Below are positions 26,609 through 34,816 of a stretch of DNA of 64,000 nt, one piece after another. The DNA lies in contig NC_019675.1 of NCBI RefSeq assembly GCF_000316515.1, positions 992,001 to 1,056,000 on the forward strand, read 5' to 3'. This stretch comes from Cyanobium gracile PCC 6307 (lineage in GTDB: Bacteria > Cyanobacteriota > Cyanobacteriia > PCC-6307 > Cyanobiaceae). The notes beneath the pieces are model-generated. The model did not search any database. It worked only from the letters and a program-made list of their open reading frames with translations, and was not told the origin of the DNA. The first letter of the stretch is position 1. Each line of letters begins with the position of its first letter. The translations under genes were made by a program, and so were the position numbers.

Positions 26609-26930
26609 GGGGATGCGCTGTGAGACGACCGCTTTTCCGCGATGGGCGCCTGCGCGAAGCCGAGCGACACCCCACCAAGGCGGTCGTGGAGCAGACGCCG
26701 CGGAGGTTCAACGAGCCTTTCAGCTCGCCACCCCAGCCAGCATCGAGGACAGGCCAGAGCAGGAACTCCCACTGCTCCGGAGCAGCGGCAGAGGTGTAGT
26801 CGCAGCGCAGCGACCATGTGGTCAGGACAACGCGGCAGTCCCGGCGACTCGTGCACTCTGGTGGGGTTCTCGATAAGAGAAGGGTTGGGCAAAGGGGGAG
26901 GGAGGATCTCTATCCTTTCTCCCTTTTTTT
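26609..26930 (+). ncRNA. Candidate structured non-coding RNA
   Basis: No convincing protein gene lies in this stretch, yet it is full of perfect short helices and ends in a strong + strand terminator. Helices include ACGACCGC (26625-26632) with GCGGTCGT (26680-26687), the palindrome CTGCTCCGGAGCAG (26772-26785), GTCGC/GCGAC (26799-26814) and the mutually exclusive GACCA-TG-TGGTC (26812-26823). It does not show the hallmarks of RNase P, tmRNA or SRP RNA. It may be an independent RNA or a structured 3' end of the ldh mRNA. A GTG-started frame of 58 codons at 26619 is possible but unconvincing. Confidence 0.35.
26896..26930 (+). terminator. Rho-independent terminator
   Basis: GGGAGGGAGGAT pairs with ATCCTTTCTCCC around CTCT, allowing G-T pairs, then seven T. 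It lies nearly 290 bases after the ldh stop and before the carbonic-anhydrase-like gene. Confidence 0.8.
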
Positions 26931-27043
26931 GTCCATTGCAGAACACCTGCCGCAGCGTCGTTCTGTCCTGCGGGGTGTTTCTTAGACGACTCATCAGCCC
27001 TGGTCTTTGAAAGAGAATTGATCCCTTGCTCCTGAAGCCAACC

Positions 27044-27622
27044 ATGGGCGAACACACCGCGATTCTGGAAGCCAATACTGGGTATGCTTCCAACTTTGGA
27101 GACAAAGGATCACTGCCACTTCCACCGGCTCGGAAGGTGGCATTGCTCACCTGTATGGATGCACGTCTGCTGCCTTCCAGATTCGCTGGACTTCAGGAGG
27201 GGGATGCGCACGTGATTCGCAATGCGGGGGGCAGAGCCAGTGATGATGCGATTCGTTCACTGGTGATTTCCTACAAACTGCTCGGAACCAACGAGTGGTT
27301 CGTGATTCACCACAGCAACTGCGGCATGGAGTTGTTCAGCGGTGAGACGATCGCGGAGCTCCTGTCCCGCAGTCTGGAAACGGCTGTGCTCGGGCCCAAC
27401 GGCTTTGAGGACGTGGGCCCCGGGCCAGGATCGGAGGCCGCCGGGGATATCGACTGGCTCACGATTGAGGACCTGGATCGCAGCGTGGTGGAGGACGTCA
27501 GACGGATCCGTGAGCATCCCCTGGTGCCCGGCCGGATCCCCATCCACGGCTTCATCTATCAGGTGGAAACCTGCGAGCTCCGCGAGGTACCGGCCGCCTC
27601 CGCCGTCGGGGCCCCCCGCTGA
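27044..27622 (+). CDS. Beta-carbonic-anhydrase family protein, possible COS/CS2 hydrolase
   Basis: A 192-residue zinc enzyme. The ligands Cys37, His90 and Cys93 (CMDARL and HHSNCGM) and the Asp39-Arg41 dyad are all present, with [17 protein letters not shown] between them. The short form with HHSNCGM resembles the clade that holds mycobacterial Rv1284, carbonyl sulfide hydrolase and CS2 hydrolase rather than the carboxysomal CcaA enzyme. It is 49 bases upstream of the sulfhydrylase MetY and close to the sulfur encapsulin operon, so a role in making sulfide from COS or CS2, or supplying CO2/bicarbonate, are both open. GC is visibly low here (28 of 60 in 27061-27120). Start ATG 27044. Confidence 0.85.
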   Translation: MGEHTAILEANTGYASNFGDKGSLPLPPARKVALLTCMDARLLPSRFAGLQEGDAHVIRNAGGRASDDAIRSLVISYKLLGTNEWFVIHHSNCGMELFSGETIAELLSRSLETAVLGPNGFEDVGPGPGSEAAGDIDWLTIEDLDRSVVEDVRRIREHPLVPGRIPIHGFIYQVETCELREVPAASAVGAPR

Positions 27623-27671
27623 CACGCCGACATTCCGCCCAATCATTCGCCCCATCAACAGAGTTCCCTTC

Positions 27672-28967
27672 ATGACCCAAGGTTTCGCCACCCGTCAGAT
27701 CCATGCCGGCACAGCACCGGACCCCACCACCGGCGCCCGGGCGGTACCCATCTATCAGACCACCAGCTACGTCTTCCGCGACACCGACCACGCTGCCAAC
27801 CTCTTTGGGCTTCGGGAACTCGGCAACATCTACACGCGGATCATGAACCCCACCCAGGCGGCCTTCGAGGCTCGGGTGGCTGATCTGGAGGGGGGCGTGG
27901 CGGCCCTGGCCACCGCCAGCGGCCAGGCGGCTGAAACACTCGCCCTGCTGAATCTGGCCGAACACGGCGGCCACATCGTCGCCAGCACCTCCCTCTACGG
28001 CGGCACCTACAACCTGTTCGCCTACACCTTGCCGAAGCTCGGCATCGAGGTGAGCTTCGTTGACGATCCGGATGACAGCGAAGCCTGGCGACGTGAGATC
28101 CGATCGAACACCAAGGCCTTCTTCGGGGAGAGCATCGGCAATCCCAAGGGCGACGTGTTCAACTTCGAGGCTGTCGCCGAAGTGGCCCACGCCAGCGGGA
28201 TTCCACTGGTGATCGACAACACCCTCGCCACTCCCTACCTGCTTCGCCCCCTCGAGCATGGCGCTGACATCGTGATTCACTCGGCCACCAAGTTCATCGG
28301 TGGCCATGGCACGGCGATCGGCGGGGTGATCGTGGACGGGGGACACTTCGACTACGAAGCCAGTGGGCGTTTTCCCCAATTCACCACGCCTGATCCCAGC
28401 TACCACGGCCTGGTGTTCAGCCAGCTGCCGGAGGCCCTGCACCCTGCCCGCTACATCCTGCGGGCCCGGATCACGCTGCTGCGCGACCTCGGCCCAGCCG
28501 TGACCCCGTTCAACTCCTTCCTGTTCCTGCAGGGTCTGGAAACCCTTTCTCTGCGCCTGGAGCGGCACTGCAGCAATGCCCTGGCGGTGGCCCAGTGGCT
28601 GGAGGCCCGCCAGGACGTGGCTCGGGTGGTGTACCCTGGGCTTGCCAGCAGCCCCTGGCACCAACGAGCCAGGCGCTATCTGCCCAGGGGCCAGGGGGCG
28701 ATCGTTTCGTTCGAGCTTCCCGGAGGGCTGGAGGCGGGCAAGCGTTTCGTGGAGGCCACCGAACTGTTCAGCCACCTCGCCAATGTGGGCGACGTGCGAA
28801 GCCTGATCATCCATCCGGCGAGCACAACCCATAGCCAGCTGAACGAACAGCAGCTGGCGCAAACCGGCGTCACAGCCGGCCTCGTGAGGCTGTCGGTGGG
28901 CCTGGAAACCCTGGAAGACCTCCTCACCGATCTGGAGCGGGGCTTCCGGGCGACGAGGCAGCACTGA
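27672..28967 (+). CDS. metY: O-acetylhomoserine sulfhydrylase
   Basis: A 431-residue PLP enzyme of the Cys/Met metabolism family. It would combine O-acetylhomoserine with sulfide to give homocysteine. Family marks are TRQIHAGTAPDPTTGARAVP at the start, EGGVAALATASGQAAE, IDNTLATPYLLRP, the PLP lysine in HSATKFIGGHGT and LANVGDVRSLIIHPASTTH. The long insert and IYQTTSYVF are typical of MetY rather than cystathionine synthases. No metX partner is adjacent. Located after the carbonic-anhydrase-like gene and convergent with cpcBA. Confidence 0.93.
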   Translation: MTQGFATRQIHAGTAPDPTTGARAVPIYQTTSYVFRDTDHAANLFGLRELGNIYTRIMNPTQAAFEARVADLEGGVAALATASGQAAETLALLNLAEHGGHIVASTSLYGGTYNLFAYTLPKLGIEVSFVDDPDDSEAWRREIRSNTKAFFGESIGNPKGDVFNFEAVAEVAHASGIPLVIDNTLATPYLLRPLEHGADIVIHSATKFIGGHGTAIGGVIVDGGHFDYEASGRFPQFTTPDPSYHGLVFSQLPEALHPARYILRARITLLRDLGPAVTPFNSFLFLQGLETLSLRLERHCSNALAVAQWLEARQDVARVVYPGLASSPWHQRARRYLPRGQGAIVSFELPGGLEAGKRFVEATELFSHLANVGDVRSLIIHPASTTHSQLNEQQLAQTGVTAGLVRLSVGLETLEDLLTDLERGFRATRQH

Positions 28968-29000
28968 AACCGGCCGGAACCTGCCGGCGGCAACGCCATC

Positions 29001-29024
29001 AAAAAGGGGCCCTGGCGGGGCCCC
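29001..29024 (-). terminator. Rho-independent terminator of cpcBA
   Basis: On the minus strand GGGGCCC and GGGCCCC form a stem around CGCCA, followed by five T (A5 at 29001-29005). It begins 26 bases after the cpcA stop and also faces the end of metY. Confidence 0.8.
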
Positions 29025-29049
29025 GGTGGTCTTCCGTGTGAGGTGATCT

Positions 29050-29541
29050 TCAGATCAGGGCGTTGATCGCGTAGTCGATGTAGTTGTTGGCGATGACGCC
29101 GGGGTCTCCGGAGATGCCGTGGTTGGCCTTGATGTAGTTCAGGGCTTCCACGTACCAGGAGGGGGAGAGCTCGAAGGCGCGGTTGATTTCATCCAAACCG
29201 GCGATCAGGTACTCATCGAGGGGGCCGGTGCCGCCGGCGACCAGGGAGTAGGTGATGTGACGCAGGTAGTAGCCGATGTCACGGGAGCACTTGGCCTTGC
29301 CGCGGGCGTCGAAGGCGTAGTTGTTGCCCTGCAGCTGGGTGGTGTAGGGGAACTTGTTGTAGACCGCCTGGGCGGCACCGTTGACGAGTTCGTCGGCCTT
29401 GGCGGTGAGCGCCTTGGCGGCCTCAAGGGCATTCTTGGCGCGCTCGTAGCGACCGAAGGCGGCGTTCAGTTCGGTGTTGCTGAGGTACCGGCCCTGGGAG
29501 TCGGCGGCAGCAACGGCTTCGGTGAGGGAAGTCTTGGACAT
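29050..29541 (-). CDS. cpcA: C-phycocyanin alpha subunit
   Basis: A 163-residue phycocyanin alpha chain. It starts [20 protein letters not shown] and holds the bilin Cys in [20 protein letters not shown]. The C-terminal [20 protein letters not shown] is canonical. It lies 38 bases after cpcB on the same strand and ends at a terminator, so no rod linker (cpcC, cpcD) or lyase is in this transcript. Codon use is that of a highly expressed gene. Confidence 0.97.
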   Translation of the reverse strand: MSKTSLTEAVAAADSQGRYLSNTELNAAFGRYERAKNALEAAKALTAKADELVNGAAQAVYNKFPYTTQLQGNNYAFDARGKAKCSRDIGYYLRHITYSLVAGGTGPLDEYLIAGLDEINRAFELSPSWYVEALNYIKANHGISGDPGVIANNYIDYAINALI

Positions 29542-29579
29542 GACGGGAGGAATCGCGGAGGTGAATGGGTGGAACGCCG

Positions 29580-30101
29580 TCAGCTGACGGCAGCGGCGGC
29601 GCGGTCGAAGTAGGTGCCGATCTCGGAGGCCAGCGCGGAGCAGTCCCCCTGGGTGATGCCGTTGCGGTCGAGCACCAGTTCGATCGCCGCGCCCTTGATC
29701 AGGCGAACGCCTTCGGCCACCGAGGCTCCGGGCACGCCGAGGGCCAGGTAGGTCTCCCGCAGGCCGTTGAGGCAGCGGTCCTCGAGCACCGAAGCATCAC
29801 CGAGATAGACCGCGTAAGTGACATAGCGGAGGATGATGTCAAGGTCGCGCAGGCAGGCGGCGACGCGACGGTGGGTGTAGGCATTGCCGCCGGGCGCGAT
29901 CAGGGCGGGCTGTTGGGCGAACAGCTCGCGGGCGGCGTTGGTGACGAGGGTGGAGGCGCTGGAGGTGATCCGGTTCACGGCATCCAGACGCTTGAAACTG
30001 TCGGCGACGACGCCGGAGAGAGCATCCAGCTGGCCGGAATTGAGGAACTCGCCGCGGACATCCGCCTGGGCGATGAGCTTGGTGAAAGCGTCGTAGGTCA
30101 T
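29580..30101 (-). CDS. cpcB: C-phycocyanin beta subunit
   Basis: A 173-residue beta chain with both bilin cysteines ([13 protein letters not shown] and GDCSALASE) and the methylated-Asn site GGNAYTHRR. It differs from the orphan copy at 19.3 kb at many positions (for instance [19 protein letters not shown] against [19 protein letters not shown]), so the two are diverged paralogues and not a recent duplication. First gene of cpcBA. The ATG at 30101 is aligned with the known N-terminus; an in-frame ATG 30 codons upstream is rejected. Confidence 0.97.
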   Translation of the reverse strand: MTYDAFTKLIAQADVRGEFLNSGQLDALSGVVADSFKRLDAVNRITSSASTLVTNAARELFAQQPALIAPGGNAYTHRRVAACLRDLDIILRYVTYAVYLGDASVLEDRCLNGLRETYLALGVPGASVAEGVRLIKGAAIELVLDRNGITQGDCSALASEIGTYFDRAAAAVS

Positions 30102-30545
30102 GACAGTGACTACTTCTCCCGATGTGGGGATGAGGTTGATTGAAAAGTACGCGTACCACTCCGGCCGAATGATCCGACCTGAAGGGTTCATCGCGTACAG
30201 ACATTCTCGTCACCAAGGGACTGATCTTCCCCCATTGACTTCACAAAGAGTCATCGCAATCATGGCCATTGTAGTGTCAGTTACAACGGCAGTATTGCAC
30301 TCCATAGCCTGATCCAGAAATGGAAGAATAAAATGGCACTCTGATGTAGTCCTGACCACCCCATCTTGAACCGATGCTTACAACGACTTACCCGGATCTC
30401 CTGGCTGGCCGAACTGGGGGGCCCGGCATCCAAGGGCGTTCTCACGGCTGAATCAGGGGCACAGCGACCGTGGCCCAGGGCTCGTTGGTCGCGACTTCCG
30501 TTCGCTCGGCAACGCCCCTCCCTTGGCCTGCACCGAGACGTCAGC
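30102..30545. other. Intergenic region upstream of cpcBA
   Basis: 444 bases between the end of the desulfurase gene and cpcB, both on the minus strand. It must hold the cpcBA promoter and probably a long leader, as is usual for cpc operons. The 250 bases next to cpcB are AT-rich. A TACAAT hexamer on the minus strand (30268-30273) is the best -10 candidate, but no good -35 is seen. I find no T-run terminator for the encapsulin operon here. Confidence 0.5.
30268..30273 (-). promoter_or_regulatory. Candidate -10 element for cpcBA
   Basis: TACAAT on the minus strand in an AT-rich patch, about 170 bases before the cpcB start, which would give a long cpc leader. There is no clear -35. Confidence 0.25.
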
Positions 30546-32279
30546 TCAGGCAGCCAGCCGCCGCAGCGCAGCCACCAGGGCATCCACGTCGGTGTGGGTG
30601 TTGTAGAGACCCAACGTCGCCCGCACGGTGCTTTCCACGCCAAAGCGACGCAGGATCGGCTGGGCGCAGTGGTGACCAGCGCGGACGGCGATTCCCGCCT
30701 GGTTGAGGGCCGAACCCACCGCCTCGGGAGCCAGCCCATCAAGCAGGAACGAGAGGACGCCGGCCTTGTGATCCGCACGACCGAACAACCGCAGGCCGGG
30801 AATGGCGAGCAGCAGAGGCGTGGCATAGGCCAGCAGAGCCTGCTCCGCCCTGTCGATCGCGTGCATGCCGATCCGCTCCACGTACTCCAGGGCCGTGGCC
30901 AGACCCACGGCGTCAGCGATGTTGCCGGTACCGGCCTCAAAGCGCTGGAGCGGATCCTGGTAGAGGGTGCGCTCAAAGGTGACGTCGCGGATCATGTTGC
31001 CGCCCCCCTGCCAGGGGGGCATGGACTGGAGCAGATCGCGCTTGCCGTAGAGCACGCCGATGCCGGTGGGTCCGTAGATCTTGTGACCTGAGAACACATA
31101 GAAATCCACGTCCAGGGCCTGCACATCCACCGGCGTGTGGGCGATGCCCTGGGCCCCGTCCAGCAAGACCAGGGCACCATGCCGATGGGCGATCGCGATC
31201 ATCTCCTCAACCGGAGGGATCGTGCCCAGGGCATTGGAGACCTGGGTGAAGGCGACCAGCTTCGTGCGGGAGTTGAACAGATGCTCGTACGCCTCCAGGA
31301 TCACCTGGCCGGTATCATCCACTGGGGCGATCCGCAGCCGGGCTCCCTTCTCATGAGCCAACTGCTGCCAGGGAACGATGTTGGCGTGGTGCTCCAGGTG
31401 CGTGAGCACGATCTCATCACCCGTCTCGATGTACCGCCGACCCCACGACTGCGCCACCAGATTGATGCCTTCAGTGGTGCCTCGCACGAACACGATCTCC
31501 TCGCTGCTGGCGGCATGCAGAAAGCGGGCACAGGTGGCGCGGGCCTGCTCATAGGCCTCGGTGGCGCGCGCCGCCAGCTCATGGGCCGCCCGGTGGATGT
31601 TGGAGTTTTCGCTGCGGTAAAAGCGCTCCAGCCGCTCGATCACCGCGAGTGGCTTCTGGGTGGTGGCGCCGTTGTCGAGCCACACCAGTTGCCGACCGTG
31701 GATGCGCTCCTGCAGGATCGGAAAGTCGCGCCGCAGGTAGGCCGGATCAAGGGGTTGTGCCGCGTGGGAAGCCTGCTGGGTCAGGTCCAGCTGCGAGAGC
31801 CCCGCTGGTGCCCCGGCCATGGCCTCGGGTTGGGGCACCTCCGAGGTGGGGAGGCGAGTGGGGGATGGGGCGCGCTCTGCCATGAAGTAGGGCAGGTCCA
31901 TGGCCACGGGGAACTGGCTGATCACCCCCTGCAACGAAGGAAAGGAATGGGGAATCTCAATGGCGAAGGGGGTCAGTGTGCGTGGATCGGCCCGTTCAGG
32001 CACCGCTTGGGGAGACAAATGGGTTGCAGAGACGTCATCGCGCAGTTGACGATCCACATGGAGCTCTGATCCTCCCGAATCTGCCTGGCTCAGTGGTGGG
32101 TCTGAGGAAAGACCCTCCGATGCAGCGGGGAGCTGGACAACGGATGCAACGGGTTGGGATGGATGGCCAGACAGCTGGGCCTGGATCAGGTGGGCCAGAC
32201 GACCCAATTCCGCCTCACTTGGGAAACCATGTGGAATGACAGCCTCGTCACCGGCCCCATGGTGATCAGCGGTAGTCAT
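30546..32279 (-). CDS. Cysteine desulfurase with encapsulin-cargo N-terminal extension
   Basis: A 577-residue protein. Residues 178-577 form a type II (SufS/CsdA-like) PLP cysteine desulfurase: LDPAYLRRDFPIL, LTHLEHHANIVPWQ, LLDGAQGIAHTPVDV, the PLP lysine at about 400 in VFSGHKIYGPTG, and the persulfide Cys at about 538 in RAGHHCAQPI. It takes sulfur from cysteine. Residues 1-177 are low-complexity and disordered (Pro, Ser, Gln, Ala), the hallmark of family 2A encapsulin cargo, where this region directs loading into the shell. Within it IPHGFPS (15-21) and IPHSFPS (109-115) repeat. The start overlaps the encapsulin stop by 14 bases, so cargo and shell are co-translated. Confidence 0.95.
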   Translation of the reverse strand: MTTADHHGAGDEAVIPHGFPSEAELGRLAHLIQAQLSGHPSQPVASVVQLPAASEGLSSDPPLSQADSGGSELHVDRQLRDDVSATHLSPQAVPERADPRTLTPFAIEIPHSFPSLQGVISQFPVAMDLPYFMAERAPSPTRLPTSEVPQPEAMAGAPAGLSQLDLTQQASHAAQPLDPAYLRRDFPILQERIHGRQLVWLDNGATTQKPLAVIERLERFYRSENSNIHRAAHELAARATEAYEQARATCARFLHAASSEEIVFVRGTTEGINLVAQSWGRRYIETGDEIVLTHLEHHANIVPWQQLAHEKGARLRIAPVDDTGQVILEAYEHLFNSRTKLVAFTQVSNALGTIPPVEEMIAIAHRHGALVLLDGAQGIAHTPVDVQALDVDFYVFSGHKIYGPTGIGVLYGKRDLLQSMPPWQGGGNMIRDVTFERTLYQDPLQRFEAGTGNIADAVGLATALEYVERIGMHAIDRAEQALLAYATPLLLAIPGLRLFGRADHKAGVLSFLLDGLAPEAVGSALNQAGIAVRAGHHCAQPILRRFGVESTVRATLGLYNTHTDVDALVAALRRLAA

Positions 32280-33195
32280 GCTGGTAGTGATGGAATTTGT
32301 CCACTTCAACGTTTTCAAGCACGGCGATGGCGTCTTCTGTGAGAACGGCCAGTGAGCAGTAAAGCGAGATCAGATAGGAGGCGATCGCCTTGCGTCCGAT
32401 GCCCATGAATTTCACCGACAGCCCCATGCCCTGTTCGCCAGGGAGGCCTGGCTGGTACAGACCCACCACCCCCTGTCGCGCTTCACCGGTGCGCAACAAC
32501 AGAATGCTGCTGCGCCCCGCCTCGATCTTCAGCTTGTCACTGGGGATGATCGGCAGGCCCCTCCAGGTGATGAAGGGCGAGCCGTAGAGGGTGACCGTCG
32601 CCGGAGGAACACCGCGACGGGTGCATTCCCGGCCGAAGGCGGCAATGGTACGGGGGTGCGCCAGGAAGAAGGCCGGCTGCTTCCACACTTTGGTGATCAG
32701 TTGATCGAGATCATCAGGGGTGGGGACACCACTGATGGGCTGAAGACGCTGGGATGGAATGACGTTATTGAGAAGCCCATACTCCTTGTTGTTGATCAGT
32801 TCACTTTCCTGGCGCTCCTTGATCGTTTCAATGGCCAGCCTCAGCTGCTGCTGGATCTGATCATGGGGGTTGCTGTAGAGGTCAGAAATCCGCGTATGGA
32901 TATCCACCGTCGTTGTAACAGCGCTGAGGAAGTACTCACGGGGCTCCTCTTCATAATCGACGAAGGTTTCGGGGAGATCGATCTCATCTCGCTGTGAGCA
33001 TGCCGTGAGCACTCGTGACTCATCCTTGACCTTGTTGACGCGATAGATCCCGGCCTCAACTCCAACCCAGGACAGCATCGGCACCAACCAACGCGGCGAG
33101 ATGCCGAGCAGCTGCGGGACCGTTTTGGTGGCATTCGCCAGCTGGCGTGCCGCTGCATCACCTAAAGCGAGATGGGAGGATTTGCTGGTTGCCAT
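32266..33195 (-). CDS. srpI: Family 2A encapsulin shell protein (SrpI type)
   Basis: A 309-residue HK97-fold shell protein that builds a protein nanocompartment in the cytoplasm. It matches the SrpI/family 2A group by length, by the N-terminal arm (ATSKSSHLALGDAAARQLAN), by TTVDIHTRISDLYSNPHDQI, and by the core GVPTPDDLDQLITKVWKQPA and GLYQPGLPGEQGMGLSVKFM. There are no other phage genes around, so it is not a prophage capsid. In S. elongatus the homologue is sulfur-starvation induced and packs cysteine desulfurase; related shells store elemental sulfur. No cyclic-nucleotide-binding insert (family 2B) is present. Downstream desulfurase overlaps by 14 bases. GC is lower than in flanking genes. 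Confidence 0.95.
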   Translation of the reverse strand: MATSKSSHLALGDAAARQLANATKTVPQLLGISPRWLVPMLSWVGVEAGIYRVNKVKDESRVLTACSQRDEIDLPETFVDYEEEPREYFLSAVTTTVDIHTRISDLYSNPHDQIQQQLRLAIETIKERQESELINNKEYGLLNNVIPSQRLQPISGVPTPDDLDQLITKVWKQPAFFLAHPRTIAAFGRECTRRGVPPATVTLYGSPFITWRGLPIIPSDKLKIEAGRSSILLLRTGEARQGVVGLYQPGLPGEQGMGLSVKFMGIGRKAIASYLISLYCSLAVLTEDAIAVLENVEVDKFHHYQHDYR

Positions 33196-33343
33196 GGATG
33201 TTCAATCAAAAATTGACAGGACTAGAATCAACAAGCCACAGAGCATTCCTATCGCCCTGGAGGAGACAGTCAGTGGTGCACTGGCCCTCAGAAATTGGAG
33301 AGCAAGACATCACGTCCTATCAGGGAGCCACTCATGGGATCAC
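33196..33343. promoter_or_regulatory. AT-rich gap before the encapsulin gene
   Basis: 148 bases, the longest gap in the encapsulin operon and strongly AT-rich (24 G+C of 60 in 33181-33240). On the minus strand TTGTTGATTCTAG lies about 35-50 bases before the start. It could be an internal promoter giving extra shell and cargo transcript. No terminator is seen. Confidence 0.35.
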
Positions 33344-34348
33344 TTAAATACCTCCCCCCTCTCCAAAGGTCTCAGAGAGAGCCTTGGCCTGGGTGATGGT
33401 GGTGCCTGGCGGGACGCTGCTTGTCAACCAGACATTCCCACCGATCGTGGATCCTTTTCCGATGGTTACACGGCCCAGGATCGTTGCTCCAGAATAGATA
33501 ACGACATCGTCTTCAACGATCGGATGTCGGGGCTCACCCTTAACCAGATGTCCATGCTCATCGACTGGGAAGTGCTTGGCCCCCAAGGTGACAGCCTGAT
33601 AGAGACGCACATTCTTGCCAATGATGGACGTCCCGCCGATCACAACGCCTGAGCCATGATCGATGAAGAAGCTGTCACCGATGGCAGCGCCGGGATGAAT
33701 ATCCACGCCCGTGGCGGAATGGGACAGTTCAGCAATGATGCGAGCCACCACTGGTGCGCCGAGCCTGTGAAGGGCATGGGCAAAACGATGGTCGGTGATG
33801 GCCTTCATCCCTGGGTAGCAGACAAGCACCTCCTCGATGCTGCTGGCGGCAGGGTCGCCTCGGAACGCCGCATGGAGGTCGGAATCGAGCTGGGAACGGA
33901 TATGCGGAAGCTGGTGAGCAAACGCGTAAACAATGTCCGTGGCCTGCTGATCAAGAGTCGGATCCTGCCTATCTCCATGGGGCAAGGATCGACGGGCCTC
34001 GAGCTCAATCCGGACCTGATGACGAAGTTCCCGAAGGCTGGTGTCGAGGGTATGGCCAATGAAGCAGTCAGTGGCCGTCGAAGAGCTTGGTACACCCATC
34101 AGATCGGGCTCCGGCAACCCCAGGCGATGGGGATAGAGGGAGGCTCTCAGGCCGACGAGTACCTTTTTGAGAGCATGGGTTGAAGGCAGGGGAACCAGGG
34201 TGTTCGGATGTTGCCAGAGGAGTGGAGACTGCACCCGAATGGCACGGAGAGAGTCGACTATTCCTGCCAGATTCAAGTCGTGATCTCCCATGCCTTCATG
34301 CTCATCGAGAAGGGAGATGGGGCGATCGGTATGCACAGATGTGATCAC
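33344..34348 (-). CDS. srpH: Serine O-acetyltransferase (EpsC/SrpH type)
   Basis: A 334-residue enzyme making O-acetylserine, the acceptor for cysteine synthesis. The N-terminal 170 residues are helical; then hexapeptide repeats form a left-handed beta helix (ATGVDIHPGAAIGDSFFIDH, GVVIGGTSIIGKNVRLYQAV, IYSGATILGRVTIGKGSTIG). The catalytic His is in FFIDHGSG. It ends FGEGGGI, with a C-terminal Ile as in CysE tails that insert into the CysK active site. Start GTG 34348, one base after the rhodanese stop; ATG at 34291 is an alternative. Between rhodanese and encapsulin in the operon. In S. elongatus the sulfur-regulated srpG-srpH-srpI genes are a parallel set. Confidence 0.92.
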   Translation of the reverse strand: MITSVHTDRPISLLDEHEGMGDHDLNLAGIVDSLRAIRVQSPLLWQHPNTLVPLPSTHALKKVLVGLRASLYPHRLGLPEPDLMGVPSSSTATDCFIGHTLDTSLRELRHQVRIELEARRSLPHGDRQDPTLDQQATDIVYAFAHQLPHIRSQLDSDLHAAFRGDPAASSIEEVLVCYPGMKAITDHRFAHALHRLGAPVVARIIAELSHSATGVDIHPGAAIGDSFFIDHGSGVVIGGTSIIGKNVRLYQAVTLGAKHFPVDEHGHLVKGEPRHPIVEDDVVIYSGATILGRVTIGKGSTIGGNVWLTSSVPPGTTITQAKALSETFGEGGGI

Positions 34349-34349
34349 G

Positions 34350-34754
34350 TCAGCATCCAGCGGCTACGGGACGCACCAACGCATCAGGCCAGTCACGCAG
34401 TCCAGCCTGCAACGAGGCCACGGCTGTGTAACCGAGAGCCTGCAGTTCGAGGGCTGCGATTGCACTTCGGTTGCCACCGGCGCAGACCACCACCAGCGAA
34501 TGGGCTTGATCCTTGAGAATCCTCGGGGCCTGCTGGGAGAGGATTGAAGACCTCACATTGATGGCACCAGGGATGTGCCCAGCTTCAAACTCCTCTGCTT
34601 CACGGACATCGATCACTGTGGCTCCATCAGCGATCAGGTGCTTCACGCCCTTGGCATCAACCTCCCGGATCTGCAAGCGCGCCGCCGCCGCTTTCTGAAG
34701 GAAATCCGAGCCATGCAGAAGAGACATGTGGCCGCTGCGTGATCCATTGATCAT
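34350..34754 (-). CDS. Single-domain rhodanese
   Basis: A 134-residue rhodanese-like sulfurtransferase. VIDVREAEEFEAGHIPGAIN is the N-terminal CH2A motif. The active loop is CAGGNRS, with the persulfide Cys and the Arg-Ser of thiosulfate-type rhodaneses. It could move sulfane sulfur from or to the encapsulated desulfurase, glutathione persulfide or thiosulfate. It is 62 bases after cysK and one base before the serine acetyltransferase gene. An internal ATG (MSLLHGSDFL) 9 codons later may be the true start. Confidence 0.9.
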   Translation of the reverse strand: MINGSRSGHMSLLHGSDFLQKAAAARLQIREVDAKGVKHLIADGATVIDVREAEEFEAGHIPGAINVRSSILSQQAPRILKDQAHSLVVVCAGGNRSAIAALELQALGYTAVASLQAGLRDWPDALVRPVAAGC

Positions 34755-34816
34755 CCCTTGATTGGTGTGCCTGACAACGTAGTTTCAGCCACATCGATGG
34801 GTACCTGCGACTTCAA

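Noticed and set aside
26619..26795. Possible 58-codon protein from a GTG, and a 94-codon frame at 26592
   Set aside because: No ribosome site, no conserved look and unusual composition; overlap with strong helices favours RNA structure.
30380..30545. Remnant of a mobile element downstream of the desulfurase gene
   Set aside because: No terminal repeats or recognisable transposase residues could be seen.
32266..33195. Encapsulin gene as a prophage major capsid
   Set aside because: No portal, terminase, tail or integrase gene nearby, and the operon partners and cargo are those of family 2A encapsulins.
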